Source: Wolfiporia cocos
Taxonomy: Eukaryota > Basidiomycota > Agaricomycetes > Polyporales > Phaeolaceae
DNA length: 64,000 bases
Assembly (NCBI GenBank): GCA_029448655.1
Contig: JACCLO010000002.1
Location: 496,001-560,000, forward strand
Direction of reading: 5' to 3'
In this document: piece by piece, positions 61,761-64,000 of the stretch
How positions within the stretch are numbered: position 1 is the first letter of the stretch
How the letters are laid out: the number at the start of each line of letters is the position of its first letter
Notes under the pieces: model-generated
What the model saw: the letters and a program-made list of their open reading frames with translations, nothing else
The model's database searches: none
What the model was told of the DNA's origin: nothing
Made by a program: the position numbers and the translations under genes

Positions 61761-64000
61761 CGGTTTTGTTTTTTCGAGTGCTTCGGGGTTCTGGAGCCTA
61801 CAATACTTGGTCTCGCCTACCACCGCAGTCGATACCACGTCTGGGGCATTTGAACCGAGACAACCCCCGTCCCTTTGATGCCCAATAATCTCGGTCACAA
61901 TCATCTTCGCGAAGATATCCATAGTGTACTAGCTGTCCGAAGTTCCCCAGAAATGCTCCTTTGCCTCACTGAGGCCTCATGAGTATGAAGGCGTTGCGTC
62001 TCTTGCTTCCTTTTGTACGAATCGACAAGAATATATGTTACTCTAGTACCCCCATTACTACAGTTCTCAGATCCAGCACATATATGTGTGCCACTCATCT
62101 CGGACGGCGTATGCAGCATCAAACACAGCAGCTGTTCTCCTCTGTTAACGCCGCGCCGATCGGGACGATGTAAAGGCCGGGGGGTCTCCACCAGCTGGAA
62201 CCAGAAACCATACGCGATCTGACTCGGATCCTCAATGTTCACAGCTTACAAGGGAGCCAATCGCGCGAGGCTACTCCTTGTAGAACGGCCATCGGAGTCG
62301 GGAGTAGGGTCCCATAAGATTGTTACGGATGAAGGCGCCGGTAAGCTGAGGGATAACAGATGCATGATGATTGAATTAGCACCTGTCGCCAGGCATGCAT
62401 TGGTCAACTGTCGCGTTAATGGTGACAAAGAGTTGAACGTTGAACAGCCTCAGTCAGGTCAACTTCATCGATGGTCTCATGCGTGTCCGGCTCTTGTCGG
62501 ATCGTAACGAGTCCATTTATGCCTGCGTATATCTTCAATCTTCGCGATTGCGTCCAACCTGACGGGGGACATGGAATCAAGTCGCGGGGCGTGAAGTCTC
62601 CATCGAGAGTCGGATCAAGATGAAGATTATTGGCAGGCAGGCTACACCGCCAGGCGCCTATTCCAAGGTCCGCGAGGCGGACCAGGACGCAAATCAAATA
62701 CGCACATCCACCGCCACAGGGTCGAGCTACAGGATAACGCTGGTGTTCAGTTCATCATCGGACCTTGTACGACTTCGCGGACACCGCAGTATTGGAGCCA
62801 CGTCTCCTAACCCAAATCCGCGGCAGCTCGGGAAGTGACAGATAGAACAGCTTGAGTAGGCAGTTCAGTGTGAGATTGACGTCAATGTGGCCGGGTTGCA
62901 CACAAGAGCTGACCACATCGACAGATATCGTACCTGAGTAAACTAGGGCATTTTCTCTGCCAAGGCCTTGAGGTGGTCAAGGCATTATTGCTTTGCCGTC
63001 TCCATTTTGCATCTAGTAACATGATGTTTGGTGAAAATTGGGTATGCTAGTGCAGATCCTCCATTTGATGCTACTTCAGTGGGCTGGGACACCACTGTTG
63101 AACGTGGACTCTGGAAGAAGGGATCAATGCCTACATTGTCCATGATAAACGCGCCATCTATCAATATTTGGCAGGCGACGCACCTACCTTTGCCCCGCTA
63201 CAGTATGCCGTAGTATGTCGGGGTGCGCCGTGCATTTCGTTGAAGCAGGGCTCCTCATTTCTAGCTGGTCCACAAACGCGAGTCATGTATCGCCTCGCTC
63301 TCACTGACACGTCACCGTTATGATATTCCTGAGCATTCCTCGTCCCGAATCGCGATCGGTATGGGTGAAGCAATTGGCCGCCAGAATGACGCTTTGCCTT
63401 GGCGTCGCGTGGTCGCAATAGCTGTGATTCGAGTGAGTATGGAGCGGCAGCTAATTGTGCCATTTCAATTTTGCAAGCAGATAAGCCACCAGCGAAATGC
63501 GGTCTCCATTTCAGCAGGTGTACGGAAGTGTGGGAGACTGGGCGCACCCAAAGAGACAGCCTAGACCTGAATTGTCAAGCTGCTCCGAGCGGCGGCCTGT
63601 CAATGCCGACATATATTCGATGAGAATTAAATCCCTGAAAAGTAGTTGGCTGGCTCGACGGTGTTAAGTAGGACACCGCGTGTTCTAGGAGCGGTGAATG
63701 GGCGCCGGCTTGTGTTTGCTGACCGTTTCGTTGGTACTGAGGCCTTATAGCCGCACTGGCCGACGCAAACTGTTTCCGTGGCGTCCATTCCACATCTCGA
63801 GAAGTCCATGAGGCCACCTTCGTTTGTCCTCGACACCACATGGAGAATGGAAGGGTACGAACGGAAGTCGATGTCGGACTTAAGAACATACCTCGGGATG
63901 CTCATAACGTGGAGGCCGCGCAGCAGCGCAGTAAACGGACCTTGAGCGCAGTATCCTTCACATGTATATCATGTTCTGCTTTTCTGCGATCGACAAGGAA
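61761..64000. other. 2.2-kb terminal region without a supported gene
   Basis: Short overlapping ORFs only. On the reverse strand around 63030-63180 a frame with IDGAFIMDNVGIDPFF stays open for over 50 codons and could be an exon. Another at 63627-63905 is rich in Cys and Thr. I could not join them into a gene or match a family. A gene entering from beyond the right edge is possible. Confidence 0.3.

Noticed and set aside
63030..63180. Exon of a secreted enzyme or of a fourth glycosyltransferase copy (LIDGAF resembling LIDG of paralog B).
   Set aside because: The similarity is four residues long and nothing around it matches the glycosyltransferase exons.

Overview
The window is nuclear DNA from a filamentous basidiomycete, probably an agaricomycete of the polypore type. 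The evidence is the gene architecture: many GT-AG introns of about 50-60 bases at conserved positions, GC-rich exons in a more AT-rich background, genes on both strands without operons, and a basidiomycete-like gene set. That set includes a Don1-like RhoGEF with a FYVE domain, an Argonaute, a trichodiene-synthase-like terpene synthase, a secreted GH89 enzyme and a family of O-fucosyltransferase-like membrane proteins. The species cannot be named from sequence alone. Coding models were joined by hand. For gene A, enolase, uS15m, the GH89 enzyme, both zinc-finger genes, the complete dioxygenase, Argonaute and the 229-residue hypothetical protein, the exon lengths add up to whole codons.

1-13 kb: the 3' part of a TauD/xanthine-dioxygenase-like gene cut by the window edge; three paralogous type II membrane glycosyltransferase-like genes (one forward, two reverse); a reverse RhoGEF-PH-FYVE gene; and a decayed enolase copy. 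13-29 kb: mitochondrial ribosomal protein uS15, a secreted alpha-N-acetylglucosaminidase, the nucleolar GTPase NOG2, the intact enolase, a minisatellite, a lineage-specific hypothetical gene and a GH47 alpha-mannosidase. 28.7-36 kb: two related two-finger C2H2 regulators pointing away from each other across a 4.5-kb stretch with no recognisable gene. 37-39.4 kb: a centrin and the complete dioxygenase share a 257-bp divergent promoter region.

39.4-56 kb: a 3.2-kb stretch without recognisable genes, a slicer-type Argonaute with a GC-AG intron, a dioxygenase gene fragment split by a 5'-truncated LINE with a clean target-site duplication, a Trf4-type non-canonical poly(A) polymerase, a Kap114/importin-9-like karyopherin with an apparent AT-AG intron, and an RS-rich nuclear protein. 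56-64 kb is decaying: an NAD-malic enzyme pseudogene with stops and frameshifts, a terpene synthase with a frameshift near its 3' end, a second very short LINE insertion with its own target-site duplication, and about 2.2 kb with no gene I can support.

Functionally this is an ordinary housekeeping neighbourhood (ribosome biogenesis, glycolysis, secretory glycan processing, nuclear transport, RNA surveillance and silencing) interspersed with lineage-specific duplications and their debris. The most informative signals are the three dioxygenase copies in different states, the tandem glycosyltransferase triplet, the two LINE insertions with exact duplications, and the non-canonical introns. I found no CRISPR array, no confident tRNA or rRNA and no obvious new multi-gene system.
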